Source of the DNA: Enoplosus armatus
Taxonomy: Eukaryota; Chordata; Actinopteri; Centrarchiformes; Enoplosidae
Direction of reading: 5' to 3'
NCBI RefSeq assembly: GCF_043641665.1
Contig: NC_092184.1
Coordinates: 20,225,108-20,289,107, forward strand
DNA: 64,000 bases
The translations under genes were made by a program, and so were the position numbers. Below, one piece after another: positions 25,390 through 38,690 of the stretch; the stretch's first letter is position 1, and each line of letters begins with the position of its first letter. The notes beneath the pieces are model-generated. The model searched no databases and was not told where the DNA came from. It saw only the letters and a program-made list of their open reading frames with translations.

Positions 25390-28300
25390 TGAGACTTTCT
25401 ATGGAAAAGCAAGTCAGTGTGTTTGTATGTTGTGTGTTTCAGTGAGCCAAATATATAATAATAATAAAATAATATTCAATTCATCAGCTGAATGTGTAAA
25501 ATGTAAATTAAATGTGTAGGTGTTAATGTGTCTGCATTTTATGTGTGTGTGTGTGTGTGTGTGTGCATATAATATGGGTATATAAAAGTCAACCCACCAT
25601 GACATCAGCCTCAGGGCACAGTTAGGTGATTTTGATTACAACATGGATCAAAGGCACTGAGCTCAGCAGACACAGCACAGTAACACAGATTCCTCACAGC
25701 GTTTAGTATGTCACTGACATCTGTGGAGGGAGGAATGGGGGAGAAAACGTGAGAGAAAGAGGGAGGGAGAAGAATTTTAAAAAAGGAAAGACAGAAATAC
25801 AGAAAAAGAGAGAATGAAGGGGTATAATCAGGAAGAAAAGGGCGAATTGAAAAAGACCATCTGTAAGGGAAGGAAGTGTGTGTGTGAGTCTGTTGTGTCT
25901 TCATACAGACACTGAGTGATGAGCAATTCACAGACACACATGCACACACTACATCCAGTACTCACAAACTGCAGTACGTATAGCCGCACACTAATGCACT
26001 AATATTTGTGTTTACCAGATCGATAAATCTCACTCTGAATTCCTGTCCATAAAACACTGAATTCGACGGTAATTCAATGTAATTCCACTATCATCTCATC
26101 AGCAAAATGTCCACCTTGTTAAATAATGATGTGGAGGAGAGGGGGAGAAGAGAAATAGATCATTAGTTGGCAGTAATGTTGTCGTCATCAAGCTGGATGT
26201 TAATATTTTGGTTGTAATATGGAAGCGATCGAAGCACATGCATGAGTCATGTCATGTTAAATTACAACGCAGTGAAGTCCTCAGAGGTAGTTATGATCTT
26301 TGATTTCTCGCAATAACACCTGTAGTATTTCAACAGGGTGATCAGAACAAAGAGCGTTAGATCATTAACGTCTTCCCAGGATTTGTGAATTTGCAAGAGA
26401 GACAGACAGAGAGACGACTCAGCAACAAATACAAAAACTCTTTCTTCTGACTATTGAGAAATGAAGGTGTAACTGCTTGAGAAAACAGATTTCTGAGCAG
26501 CAGCTGTACAAATATCTTCTGTTTATTAGCTGTAATGCAATTCACACCTCTTGTTCCTTTTGTTTTGTAATAAAAGAGATGGATGTGGTACAGGAAGGAC
26601 ATTTGATTCAGTATGCAAGTCCCTTGGTTCGTTACACCCTGTGGCCGAAACAATTACTGTGAAAACAGTCTATTTACTACTCGCACTATCGCACTTGTCA
26701 GCTGGAGCATGCTAGTTGGCTTAGCCCAGTTAGCTCAGTTCATCAAGCTCATGCAGCATTGCTGCCTCGGAACAGCGAACACAAATGAGAGACCAGAGCT
26801 GGAGGATCCTCCTGTGACATTTAGATGGGAGCATTACAGTTTCCTGGTTAGTTACAGAGTTACGATTAGTGCCAAACTGTATGCCGACATTGTTCAACAG
26901 AAGTCGCGTATGTCTGTGGAAACACTTCAAACATGAAGCCATAACTCTTACAGAAAAAATGAGCCACTGTTGAATGTTTTACATTTTTTTAAATAAATAA
27001 AAACATTTTTTTTTTTCCTGCTGTACTGAAAACGCACCGAACACATACCAAACCATTTTTTATTAAGTATATTAAATGTGATAGAAGGTTAATAGAGTAG
27101 TGTAATGATACATCTACAAATGTATGTTTTTGTTCAATATAGATTGATAATAGCACAATTATAATGTCTTTTCCTCTAGCGAAAAAGACGGTCAGCATGG
27201 AGGTTTAAGTTTCCTGTAATATTAATAATAATTTTAATGAATGAGGGATACCAGCTGTGACATATCAGTCTGTAGGAGCTGTATCCTTTAGGGGCACAGT
27301 GGGTTTGCATCTAAATGAAACTGCATATTCAAAATGTGAAATTTCACCAAATGACAGGGTCTTCTAGAAGAGAGAAGATGTTAGTGCTGGCAGTGCCTTC
27401 CTCTTCCTCTTCCTCTAACTGACTGGACGAAAAAACACTTTGGTGCAGCTGCTTCAGTTCAAATTAAATAGTGAATTCAAGTGAAAGGTTTTATGTGCCA
27501 CTTGCATGCAGGTGTTGTCTAACATAAAAAGTTGACAGGAGTTGCAGGGTACCTTTAATGTAGAACATCCAGTGTTTGCTCCTGTGTTCGACTCGTGAGG
27601 TTTTCAACAATGGCAGAGGAAGGGGAGCAAAGTTTCCTTTTTTTCTGTAGATCCCATTGCAGGCATGAGAGTAATGACACACACTATGGCACTCCAGCTC
27701 AGTTTTGCATAAATATATCTGCTCTGAGAGTCATGAAATTATCCGCGTCTTTGGCACCTACTGTACACTGCAAGCCCATAATCTCCAACTGGCATTCGGT
27801 CAAGAGCTAGGCAGATTCAGCATGCAGTTCGGCCCCACTGATTATTTAACACTGGCCCTTTGATTATCCATAATAAGTAATTACATTCCATCCTGATATA
27901 TGCGCTGAGCTTTTCCTTTAAATTCATATTCATCCCACTGCAGCCCAGTTAGTCACAGCTGCACTGCTGCTACAGCTAAGGGAACATCCTGCTGCTGTTG
28001 GGCAGGTGGCGAGCAACAAAACCTCTAGCAACAAACTGTACTTTAAAAACAAAGAACAGCAGACACCCAAAATAGATTCTTTTAACAATGAACTTGTTTG
28101 TGCTAATTGCTAGGACGCCTGTGTGTTTATAGTGACACTGTTTCTGTGATGAAGGATTAATTACCAACTTACGAAGGCTTTTGGGAGGAACTAACGTTTC
28201 TTGGGAGGACAGATTTTTTGGAGGAGAAAGGATTACACAAAAAAGAAAAAATCACTGATGAACTTTCTTAGTTCACATGATCAATCTCTGTTTCTCTTTC

Positions 28301-29108
28301 TTTTGCTCTCTCTCTCTCTCTCTTTCTTCTATTCTCTTGGGCAGCTAAAGAGGAAGACAACATTCACAATAAAATCGTTGATATCAGTCTGCACTGATAC
28401 TTGCTTTTGGTTTGGCCCCATTTAAATCAGTCTCCGTCCACACTATGGAACAAACCAGACAAGCCATCCTGCCACTTCTTTTAATTAAAAAGTGAGTGGA
28501 GTGAAGAAAGCATGGGATGACCCCATTACCCTTAACTCTAACATCAGAGAAAGCTCTGCAATGCCACTGGGATCAAATCAGAGGAGCAGTAACAACAACG
28601 AGAACAACTTTAAAATGACAGACAGTGGTATTACTATATCCTTCTTCTTGCGTTCATAGTGAACAAGCAGACTGTAACTTCAGAGTCAGCTGCCACAGAC
28701 CGAGTGAAATATTTCATTCAGCTATGCACAGAGAGGTATTTGTCTTATCAATTGCTGTCACACACGAGATTAAAGGTTTGAACCCCGCCGCTATAATTAA
28801 TAATACTATCAGTGTCTTTCAGGACGCCCAAGGGCACAGCAACAGTTCACAGACAAACTGACAGATAACCAGTCACAATCACTGTTTGTGATTCTGCCCA
28901 CAGTTCCATGTAATAGGCCCCTGTCAGGATTTACAAGTATAATCATTCATAGATTTGACACGCTCTCTCTTTGCTGTCTGTCTCTCCTTTTATCATCCCT
29001 AAATACCTGCTTGTGTTTCTCTAACATCAGTGAACACAGTTTAAACCCATGTCAGACCACTCAAAGCCTCCACAGCACTGATCTTTTTTTACATTTTAAC
29101 TTGAAAAC
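25390..29108. other. Non-coding, probable intron 1 of kcnab1
   Basis: No recognised exon. Short frames at 26613 and 27595 have no domain or codon pattern that I can identify. A TC tract lies at 28308-28324. Confidence 0.55.
25542..25565. repeat. (TG)12 microsatellite
   Basis: A 24-base TG tract shortly after the hAT-like element. Confidence 0.95.
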
Positions 29109-29116
29109 ATATATAG

Positions 29117-29848
29117 TAGGGATGTCAGTTTCGGTGAATTTTGCTTTTGATAGGCCAACACCCATTAACCGGTAACCCTCCAGTTAATTTTTAAGTAAAA
29201 ACAAATGAAATACAAGAAGCACGTTCCTTTTAGTCCGGCCACAATGGCGGGGTGGCTGTGTGGCTGAAGTGTGCTACACCAGCTTCCTAGCAGCAACGAT
29301 CACGAGACACACATAAACTTTGACGTTGTCGTTGATGGTCGAGTGTGTGCGCATAACAATTTTGCTGCCACAGTGTTTTTGACGTTATTCTGGACGCAGG
29401 CCAACAGCAAAGCTAATTGTCATGTAGCTTTCGTTTTTGTGAGAGCTGTCCAGCAGTCAGTGGTTCAGAGCTAACTTAGCTTGTCTTCCCCGACTAACTT
29501 GACTTTTAGCTCATCATTCTTCTCCTCAAAGTGTTTTTCAATGCGTTTAGTCACAGTAGCTCTCAATGGCATTACATACTCTGGCTCGAGGTACCAAACT
29601 AGCTCTTTGAATCTCTCGCCATCTACCACACTGATCGGTAGCGTAGCGTGACTTCATTGCCTTTCGGGAGGAAATGGTTACACACCAAGCTTCATTTAGC
29701 GCACTTAATTTTTAACTTCAGGCTGCTAGCTAGCGAAGCAGTTAGCGGAGTGTGTATGCAAATTAACCTATAGATCGACATGCATAATAAAAACATTTGC
29801 AGTGGTTAACCGATTAGCAACCGATTAGATTAAGTGTTGACGTCCCTA
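29117..29848 (-). mobile_element. hAT-type DNA transposon remnant with 8-bp target duplication
   Basis: The element is 732 bp. It begins TAGGGATGTCA and ends with the inverted complement of TAGGGACGTCA (10 of 11 match). It is flanked by atatatag (29109-29116) and atgtatag (29849-29856), an 8-bp target-site duplication with one mismatch, which is typical of the hAT superfamily. A hAT/ZBED-like transposase relic lies inside on the minus strand. The element is far too short for a full transposase, so it is a deletion derivative moved by a partner element. Confidence 0.85.
29471..29635 (-). pseudogene. hAT/ZBED-like transposase fragment
   Basis: A 54-codon stretch ending in TAG reads ISVVDGERFKELVWYLEPEY at its start, then a Lys/Glu-rich segment. 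Among hAT (ZBED/Ac-like) transposases the pattern S-V-V-D-x-x-x-F-x-x-L-x-x-x-L-x-P-x-Y is the conserved start of the region after the BED zinc finger. No BED finger, RNase-H-like catalytic core or dimerisation domain is visible in the rest of the element, so it cannot be active. It lies wholly within the inverted-repeat element at 29117-29848. Confidence 0.75.
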
Positions 29849-31146
29849 ATGTATAGTGTATATAAGATGCAACAGTTGTTTTTCTTGAACGTATGTAGCA
29901 CCAACTTGTACAAAATCTTGACAATGACAACAATGGCCACCTACTTTATGCTCAAAATCACTATTAAAATCAGTAAATGTCGGTCCCGTTCATACATCCA
30001 TGACACAAACAGCACTCTAAATCTGGTCAAATCAGTCTGCTTTCATCATGTCACATCATATCACCCTCCCTTTTTCCAGTCCCATTATTCCTGTCACTCT
30101 TTAGTTCAGTTGCCTTTTTAGTTTAATGGCTTAAAGTCTTTCTTAAATATGTTTGTTTTGTGTGCGAGTGTGTGTATGTGTGTGTCTTTTAAAGTGTTCC
30201 AAATTGAATGATGGCACTACAGAGCCAAGGACATGATTACCATAGCAACAAGCAGAGATAATGCGTTGGTTAGGGCCGTTGAGTATTTGTTGTGTGGTGG
30301 TTTGGAGCTCGACCAGCAGGCACAAAGAATTCCTTCCTATATTCATTATCATCTTTCTCATTTTATCCTTTTTTCTCTCCTCGTATATTATATGTTGTCC
30401 TGTTGAGAAAAAGCTACGTGGAAATGAACAGCTGCCATCTTTCTATAACACAAACACACACAGACGGGGACTTACAGTGTCAGTATTTTCACACCTTACT
30501 GCAAAATACATGATAATAAAAGTCTTCATTATAACGAAAGCATTTAGGTGTTTCACATATACACACACAGAGCACATTCACACCTCCTCCATAGAATGGC
30601 ACACCACACACACACTTGTACAGTAGTTGCTAATCTGGCCTTTCACACCACTATGCTGTGCAAGCTCTCAGCAGGCTACGTACAGTAGCTGAGCTGACAC
30701 TAACCCTCTTCTGCCAAATTAACAGTTTATGAGTTGGCTCATGGAAAAGCTTGCCCAGTATTCACAAAGCCTTCATGTTTTTTTCATTACAACACATGTT
30801 GAAATGTCATCAGGAATTCGCTTTTTTCTTGCCCAATCTTTCATAACTTTTACCCTCATAACTTACATCCAACTTTCACTGACAAATACCTAATTTAAAT
30901 CACTTCTTAGTAACTGAAAATAAGAAGCTCTTTGTTAGTATGTTATTGTCCTGTGATGAATGTGTGTCAGTGTGTATGTGTTTGGCTTTTGCTGTGTTTT
31001 CACTCATTTGTTTGACTCTGGCCTTGACTGCTGTAACCCATTAAACGCCTCCCATCTCCAACACCTGCTGCCTCTCTTTTCTCTATTCTCTCTTTACTGA
31101 AAAACTCAACCAAATCAGCAGGGTTAGCCGTCATAAAGGAAAACAC

Positions 31147-31170
31147 TGTGTGTGTGTGTGTGTGTGTGTG
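31147..31170. repeat. (TG)12 microsatellite
   Basis: A 24-base TG tract, followed 20 bases later by a short CA tract. Confidence 0.95.
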
Positions 31171-32189
31171 ATGCACAAACCGACACACACACGCTCAGAA
31201 AAGCAAAATAATATAAAATAAGATAAAATAAAAGGAGGAAATATGACCATGTGTGTATATAGTATGCATCAATAATGTGCAGATAAGCCTGCTATGGATT
31301 TATGAGGACCCTTTGGTGTTCATGTGTGTGTGTTTCCACATGCTTGTGTACAGTGACATCAGAGCATGTTCTGTCAACGTGGTTTCAGCCTGAGATGAGA
31401 CAGTGGTTACATAAAATATATTCCAGTTCTATTCTAACAGGCTTTACTATTGGTTAACCCTTCTGAGACACATCGGTTTCCTCGCTGCCCTGTCAGGTGG
31501 TTAGCATGCCATGTAAAACTCAGAGGCTCAGTAACCTGAGAACAAGGGGCCAGCTGCTGTTAAAGGGCTATGCACACACACAGAGAACTGAAATTCGCTT
31601 CAGGTAAATACTGTTACTATTTTGTATAGTGGTACCTCCTCTATCAGGTTTTGCTATTGGCAAAAACAGGACGCAAAGGCTGTTATGAAGGTGATATTCT
31701 TGGGAATACAGGATAACAAACTCAGACCCCTGACTGGCAGAAAAGGTGTTGAGGCAGCACAGAAACACCAAAAAATGACTTTGTCCATGTAAACCTCACA
31801 AACTTGTGTTGGGAGGCCTAAAGACAGAACAAGAGCCAGAAGTATGGTACACTCCATATGTCTAGATAAGGACTATACATTTTGTTCATTCAATATTTCT
31901 GTTTTTTGTGGCCAAATACCATCTCCCATAAGCCCTAGATCATTGTGGGCCAAACGCTATGGCTCGAAAAAAGAGGTGAGTCCATGGGCGAGAGGCCGTG
32001 GCGAGTTCAGATATGTCTGCAATAACAGCAGGACAGAGAGGACAGGACCGAGTGGACGCTTTTAGACAGCAGAGATTACAAATAAAAAGTTGGGAAAATG
32101 ACATGAGAAGAGCGTTTTGGTGATATTGATTGAAGTTAAAATGACGTAATTTTCATAGGAGCTGTAGTTTTTTGTATGCTCCCGAAGTA

Positions 32190-32640
32190 ACTGTTGTTAA
32201 AAGGTAACCTGTGGACTTTGTGACCTCTCTTCATGCGCAGGTCTCAATTTTGATTGTCTTGGGCATGCACACGAAGACATGTACATGCACGCAAGTGGTG
32301 TTGACACGATAAACATTCCTGCTAATGGTTTCACACTATTTCACTGAAGGTACGAAGAAGACTGCAAGCTAGTAAACATGGATTTTACCAATGCAGAATT
32401 TAAAATGTTCACAAGATCAGCTTTGCAAATGTTTTATGAGGAAGGAAATACATTCAACACGTTTGCACACAATGCGTTGAATAACAGTGAATGTAATCAT
32501 AACTTTTGTTTGTTTACAAGAGAAACATACAACGTACAACGCCAGGAATACGCTTCATTTTTTCAGAAAGACTGATGAAAGAAATAATGAATGAGAAATG
32601 GCACTGAGTTACAGAAGCTAGAGGAACAGATTGTAGCCCG
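32190..32640. repeat. Possible dispersed teleost repeat
   Basis: The stretch aaaggtaacctgtggacttt gtgacc, the cgcatgcg-like pairs around 32235-32300 and gaagactgcaagctagtaaa catggatttt resemble a recurring fish repeat. No inverted ends were found. The 65-codon frame at 32378 is not recognisable. Confidence 0.35.
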
Positions 32641-34501
32641 AACGGGTTGACTTCAGCTCTCTTTGTCCCTCTGAGCCAGACTGTAGCTGCAGATCTGAAA
32701 GTCACGTATCTCTAAGAAATGACTGTACAAAGAAACGGCCAATGAGGCAACATGACGCACCGCAGGTAAACAACAGTCTCACTGGGGTTTTATTGAGCGT
32801 GCATCCACCTGATTGACCTCGGTAAGGTGAATTGATAGTGAGGCCTGTTACACAGCAGGGCAGGTATGCAAAGTATTTCTGTGGGGGGATTGTACTGACA
32901 CACAAACACACACACTACTGATTTATTAATAGATTTGATATTAAGTTAAGCACAGTGTCATGCCTCTTGCTTCCCTCTATCAATTATACCTACCTCCTGT
33001 ACAACCTCTCCTCCTTTTTCATGTGTACTCTTGTTTCTCTCACATGCACTCTGTCCCTCTCTTACTCTGTCTCTGTCTCTCTCTAACAGAAACATGCATA
33101 GAAATATAAATCCAACAAGGACACAACACAAAAATCCCTACTGCTCTGGCTTATTTCAAATGCTGCCAAGCTAGGAACTCGGACTGATTCAGAGCTCCTT
33201 ATCGCAACACACAGTGATGCAGGGAAGGGGACACAGGCAGCAAATGGCACCCTGGTGACTCAATCTATACAAGTGAATACTGCATACAATAATCACACCA
33301 CCGCATGGGGTTTGAATCCTTTCACGAGAGCCATCTCTCCATCCTGTGTGTCTCCTTTCACCTGTCTGTCTGACTGATTGACTAATGCAACTGTTGTTTA
33401 CTGAGTCTGAAAGTAAAGGAAATCGTTACCAACTGAATAAGCTCTCACCACAGTGCATCAGTGTGACGGTAGGAGACTTTATGCGCTTTTGTAAAAGACT
33501 AGCCCGGTGAACTTTTTGTTTCTGCTGTACTGTCAGATTGAAATGCAAAGTGCATGTAAATCCACCATAATACAGTATCTCCACTGTATTCAGACGTGCA
33601 GTGATGCATCCACCACCCCCACCCCCTCCACACATGCACGAAACAAGCATGCTACTACTCTACTGCTCTGCTGTGGTCGCAACTTATTAATATTTAAATG
33701 ATTTCTACTCAGTCAAGCTCGCATAGGGTGCTGTAACTACATATTTCTTCAGTAGATAAGTCAATAAGAAATATATTATAAATATGTTGCTGCAGTTAAA
33801 AAAATTCTGTAGACATTAGAGTGGAAGATGAGCGCACCTAAAGGACACCCTGACAGTATTCACCTGCCTGAAGGTTGTTCCTATATCTGCAGACAAATAC
33901 AAGCTCTGTGGTACTGTTACAGAAATGCTTGATATTTTGAGATTGCTTTGACATCTTTTTAGCTACAAACAGCAGCTCTATAGCTTGCTCTGTCAGCATC
34001 TCCAAATGGGTTCACAGACTTACACAAGATTTTGCGATAAGGTTGGTCATGAGCCAAAAGGACAGCTGATTAACTGTTCATGCCAATTGGCAAAAAGGGA
34101 GTGTAGCAGTGTGAGTGGCATAACTTCACAGATTCACGCAATATGACCAAACTTTGTAGAAAGACATACACAGATGGAAAGACATACACATACACACCAT
34201 TTTGCCTCATCCCCTTTCATAACTCATGAACCAGTTGTCGTCAACACTTGTGGGAAGTAATATTGGACTAAGCAGAGTTCCTTTGTCATTGGTCCACAAA
34301 GCTGTGCCCACCCTATAGCAACCGGGTGTGTGTGTGTGCGTTATGTGGCTGTAAACTGCTGTATAAAGCACATGAAATGAAACACACATGCATTTACACA
34401 CTGAGAAGCAAACACATCCTCACTTGTCATGCTTTCTCCTACACAGCATTGCCAGAGCAGATGGTGTGCACAACCCTGAGTTCACTTGCTGAAACAAAAA
34501 G

Positions 34502-34505
<4 letters not shown>

Positions 34506-34553
<48 letters not shown>
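34506..34553. repeat. (GA)24 microsatellite
   Basis: A 48-base uninterrupted purine AG tract, the longest of its kind in the window. Arg-Glu and Ser-Leu open frames across it are translation artefacts. Confidence 0.97.
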
Positions 34554-34556
<3 letters not shown>

Positions 34557-37529
34557 GGGGTAGAGTCTTTCTCATCCCATACTGTCTGTCCTGTAGCATT
34601 ACTGTCAGCAGAAGACAATGCAGCACTGAGTGATTAGCGCACACACAGGTATCGTCTCTCTCGCTCTCACCCCCCACCCCCCCCTCCATATTTTCTCCCA
34701 TTGTTCCTACAGAGCTGTGAGTAGAAACTCTAGCCCATCCTCATGTATTGTCAGAAGCAATTTTCACCATCCTCTGCCTACTGAACTTTTAATGACAAAC
34801 TGACAGGAAGACTGCGCTGGCATATGGTTTGACATCCTATAGAGGAAGCTGGGTATAGCAAAGTGTGTGTGTTTGTGTAAGGTTTCATTTTAGCAGATGC
34901 ATTTTCAAAGAAGAGGATTGCCTGGGTTCAGACCTTTGAATCCGCCCACTCCACCGAGTTGATTGATTCTGGTCTGGCATCACGACATGAAACCGCAGTT
35001 TACCACTTTAAAAAGTGATAAACCCAATCAGTGCCGCTGTTGTCAAGTGTTATCAAGATTTAGGCCAATACGTGTCTAGTGACTGGTTAGGGAAAACCGA
35101 AAACGAGTTGACAATTCTGTCTGATATCAGGCAAAGAAGAGGATTAAATCAATCAATTAAATTTATTTCCAGACTCTAGACAGATAAACACTATCACTAT
35201 CTGTAACCCATTCTGTGACACCAATCACCACAACTATAGTGTGCAGCTTCTGGTAGGATTGACTCATGCATTAAATATGCTGTCCTCTATGTGAGTCAGT
35301 CTATACATATCATCATATTATCTAAACTGCACTGTACTGAATACCTGTATGCTGTTGTATTGTAAACATTCTGCCTGACATATGCGTATATTTGAACATA
35401 TGACTAATACTACAAAATCCTCGCACACACAATAACACCCTCATGGCATCATTGTACTGTAAGTAACTGTAAGTCTCTGCATGCTGCTCTGTATATTCCT
35501 ACATAAGCAGTATACAATGGCATTAATAGTACAGTAAACCCTGAATAGCCAGACCCAAGATATTTGACCAAAGTACTCACCTTCAGAGCTTCTTCACTTT
35601 AGGAGGACTGAGAAAATACACATTTAGTTTTTATTTTTCTTCCATTACATTACATCTAATTGATGGCATTTGTATTTCTGGGGTGTACAAGTACTAACAT
35701 TTCCACCCATGATTTGTTGCTGTGTGGCTGAGGAGACTAGCAGCTCATGGTAGTGAATGTTCCTGCAGGCGAAACTTCACAAACATACATTTCAGCAACA
35801 TCTTTACACTCAGCTGTGACATGACATGGGCCAAATCTTTTTCAGGATTCTGGCATGTTACTTCATGACCCAAGAGCTTCTTCAGATACACGCGCAATGT
35901 GTTGGCATCATGATCAGGGGAAACCTTAGCAGCGAAAACACTCACCAGTCTCACCTAGTCTTCCCCACTTATTCCAATAATACAATTATGTACAACAACT
36001 TTCACACAATAGACTGAGATGTGCAACATGAGATTTCTCAGTTACAAATACACGCCTGTCAGTCAAGGTCATAAAGGTGTAGAGAAACAAATCCAAGAAT
36101 ATCTGCCCCCCATTCATTTAAACCTCATGTTTTACTGCATATTTTTATGGTATTATTTTCTGTGGTGAGAGAAAAACAACACTGTGAAGTTTAATGACGG
36201 ACCTCAAAGACTACATTTTTGGATGCCTCTAGCTCTACAGAACTGAATCCATTTGTAGTTAGCAGGACAATTTGCTTTCAGCTCAATGTCACCTGCCAGG
36301 TGTAGCTCTGTAAATTTCACTTTTGGTCCAGACATGTTTACCCCCCGCCCCCCCTTCCCCCCCATTTGGGGCTGTTGTTTCCAACGCAGAGTGACATGGC
36401 GTCGGGCCATGGCCTGTGTGCTACTCACCTGTCTGCCAGCTCTCATTACTGGTCAAGGCGCATCACAGCCCACTTATATTACATATTGTCTAGACTACTT
36501 CAGAGGGTGTACAATATGCAATGTAAGTCTGGTCCACAACAGTTTAATAGTCATAGCGTTAAGTGTTGCAGCGTGTTTGAATCATCATGGAAGACATGCA
36601 AAATGCTACGTTATGTAGATATTCACTTTGACTGTGTTCCCTGCTGCCCAGTTCAACAATTAAGCAGTCAACAACACTTATATTTCCAGTTATCACATAG
36701 AACACATGCGGCAGTAGAATATGCTGAGAAACAGCATGCACTGTGAGAAGCCAATGCTGTAACAAGCACACTTACTAAAACAGAAGAAATCCAGATAAGT
36801 AGCACTAAATTATGTTTCTGAGATAACTGATATCTACCGTTGTTTCACACTCAGCATAATGTCAGAATGGTTTCAGGCCTGGGCTTTCTATCCAGGGTAA
36901 CAATCAAAAATAGGTCCTTTCAAATAACAAAAAACATGACATCTGGCAATTTGCACATTTCACAGTGGATGAAAACTGCAAAATATTTTTGCATCATTAA
37001 CCTATTTTTCCATATGCAGAGCGCCACAAGCACTCTCATTTTAACAGAGCGGGCAGCAGAACTTTCATTTGGCAACAGCTACAATACGCAAGTCCTAAAA
37101 TTACCCTAAAATCTACCTACAACTGCAAAACTATTGTCAGGTTGAGGGCTGATAGTGTCTTATGATTTCCCCGCCTTGACACTGAAGAGTTTTATAAAGC
37201 GTCTTTATTCAATGGAATATTAACACCATCAAATATAGGAGTGCTGAATTGTTAGCGCTACCTTCAGCATGCAGTCTGTCACTATCTCTTCTCTATTCAC
37301 ACACAAAACATGTTCTTATACACACTCTGACACACACATACACACCCCAGTCTGGTTTCACACTGATCTGCAGAGCTCGGAAAGAAAGTAATGGCACCAT
37401 ATTTTACGTAAGATCCACAGCCTGAGGCCACGAGAGTCAAACACACAAGTCAGCTGAGCAGCTGCACTGCTGAGGTCAAATCCGACTCAGACACTCTGCC
37501 CACACTGCAGAGCTGTCTCACCAAACCAC

Positions 37530-37560
<31 letters not shown>

Positions 37561-37573
37561 GAGACAGAGAGAA
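37530..37573. repeat. (GA)n microsatellite
   Basis: GA repeat interrupted by two GACA units, about 1.1 kb inside the proposed intron 1. Confidence 0.95.
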
Positions 37574-38640
37574 GTGTGGGAGAGAAGCAGAAGAAAAATA
37601 GTCCTCTTCCATTCATGGCATTTGAAAGCATTAGAATTTGAACATTTGAGTATTTCTGAGCAAGACAGAAAAACAAGGGAGAGGTTTCAGGTTTGTGTGA
37701 GACAGTATGTGTGAGAAACAGAGTGTAAATGAACTGTGGGGGGAAAGGAGGCACAGTGACAGACAGAACAGACAAAGCACCTGTAGAAACTGTCAGTTCA
37801 ACTCTCACCAGGTTGCAGACAGCATTTATTCTTAAGTCCTGTCAGGTGTGCTTATGACATCCAGTGTGAATGAGCAGCTTCTGTATGACTCCCTGATAAG
37901 TCTCTAGACTGAGGATGAAATTTGAAATGTGTAGCGCAAGCTCGCTGAAAACATACTGCAGGCTTGGCAGAAGGTGCTTCAGATGGTGCTGGCAAGAATG
38001 GCTTTATGAAATGCTACAATATGATGGCAATAAAAGGCATATGACAGGGGATTTCAAGGCAGAAAGGGGGAATTTTGTGACTTTCAGTGAGGCAGTAGGT
38101 TATCAGCAAGATTTAAAGCTGTTTTCTTATTTACATGAAATGATTCTTTAAAACATAACAAATTCCTCTGGGTTCAACATAAGTAGGAGTGGACAATATG
38201 GTTAAAATCAGTGTTAAGATATTAATATGAATATTTCTGTGATATCGATATGTATCATGATATGGCAAGTGTGTTCAAAATCACATATAAACACAGACAA
38301 AACTCTTTTTATTCTACTAAAAGTTGATTAACAATAATTAATTATCACCAAGATATCAATATAAGGATCATTCTTGCTAGCGTGTACTTCCTAGGAAGAT
38401 TTCAATTGCCATCTGTTCTTACTTTTCTTTTCAACTTTGAACCATGAAAGATGTAAAAGAATTGAGTTGCATTCAAAATCACAAATGTGTGGACAACTCA
38501 ATTCTAATGAAAAATTGAGCAGCATAATAAAAGAATAATGAAGATGTAGCAGCTGAGATAGAGTGGATGAGAAGAGAAATCTAATCAGACACATGAGTAG
38601 CACGGCAGCACATACAAACATGTGGAGGAATAAACTGCAC

Positions 38641-38687
38641 ACACACACACACACACACACTCCTAACTCTGACACACACACACACAC
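38641..38687. repeat. Two (AC)n tracts at the kcnab1 exon 1 donor
   Basis: AC tracts at 38641-38660 and 38672-38687 are split by tcctaactctg. The second supplies the intron's first 16 bases on the coding strand. Confidence 0.97.
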
Positions 38688-38690
38688 CTG
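38672..38690 (-). promoter_or_regulatory. 5' splice site of kcnab1 exon 1 inside a (GT)8 tract
   Basis: On the coding strand the exon ends CAG and the intron begins with eight GT units (38687-38672), then C AGAGTTAGGA, then ten more GT units (38660-38641). The donor is therefore CAG|GTGTGT, not the common CAG|GTAAGT or GTGAGT. The protein frame loses homology exactly here and becomes Cys-Val repeats, which supports the boundary. Any of several GT units could in principle be cut, but only the first keeps the Arg codon and phase. Confidence 0.85.

Larger units (their letters stand above)
29857..38640. other. Non-coding, proximal intron 1 of kcnab1
   Basis: Sequence directly downstream of the first coding exon in the sense of the gene. 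It holds TG and GA microsatellites and a possible dispersed repeat at 32190. The reductase-core motifs (for example N-L-G-K-S-G-L-R or F-A-N-R-P-D) were looked for on the minus strand and not seen. Confidence 0.65.

Noticed and set aside
28770..28800. B-box-like ggtttgaacccc, suggestive of a tRNA or SINE
   Set aside because: No A-box, no cloverleaf pairing and no SINE body around it.
36204..36746. Overlapping frames of 80 to 126 codons on both strands
   Set aside because: No recognisable domain. The C-rich run at 36342-36362 keeps several frames open by chance.
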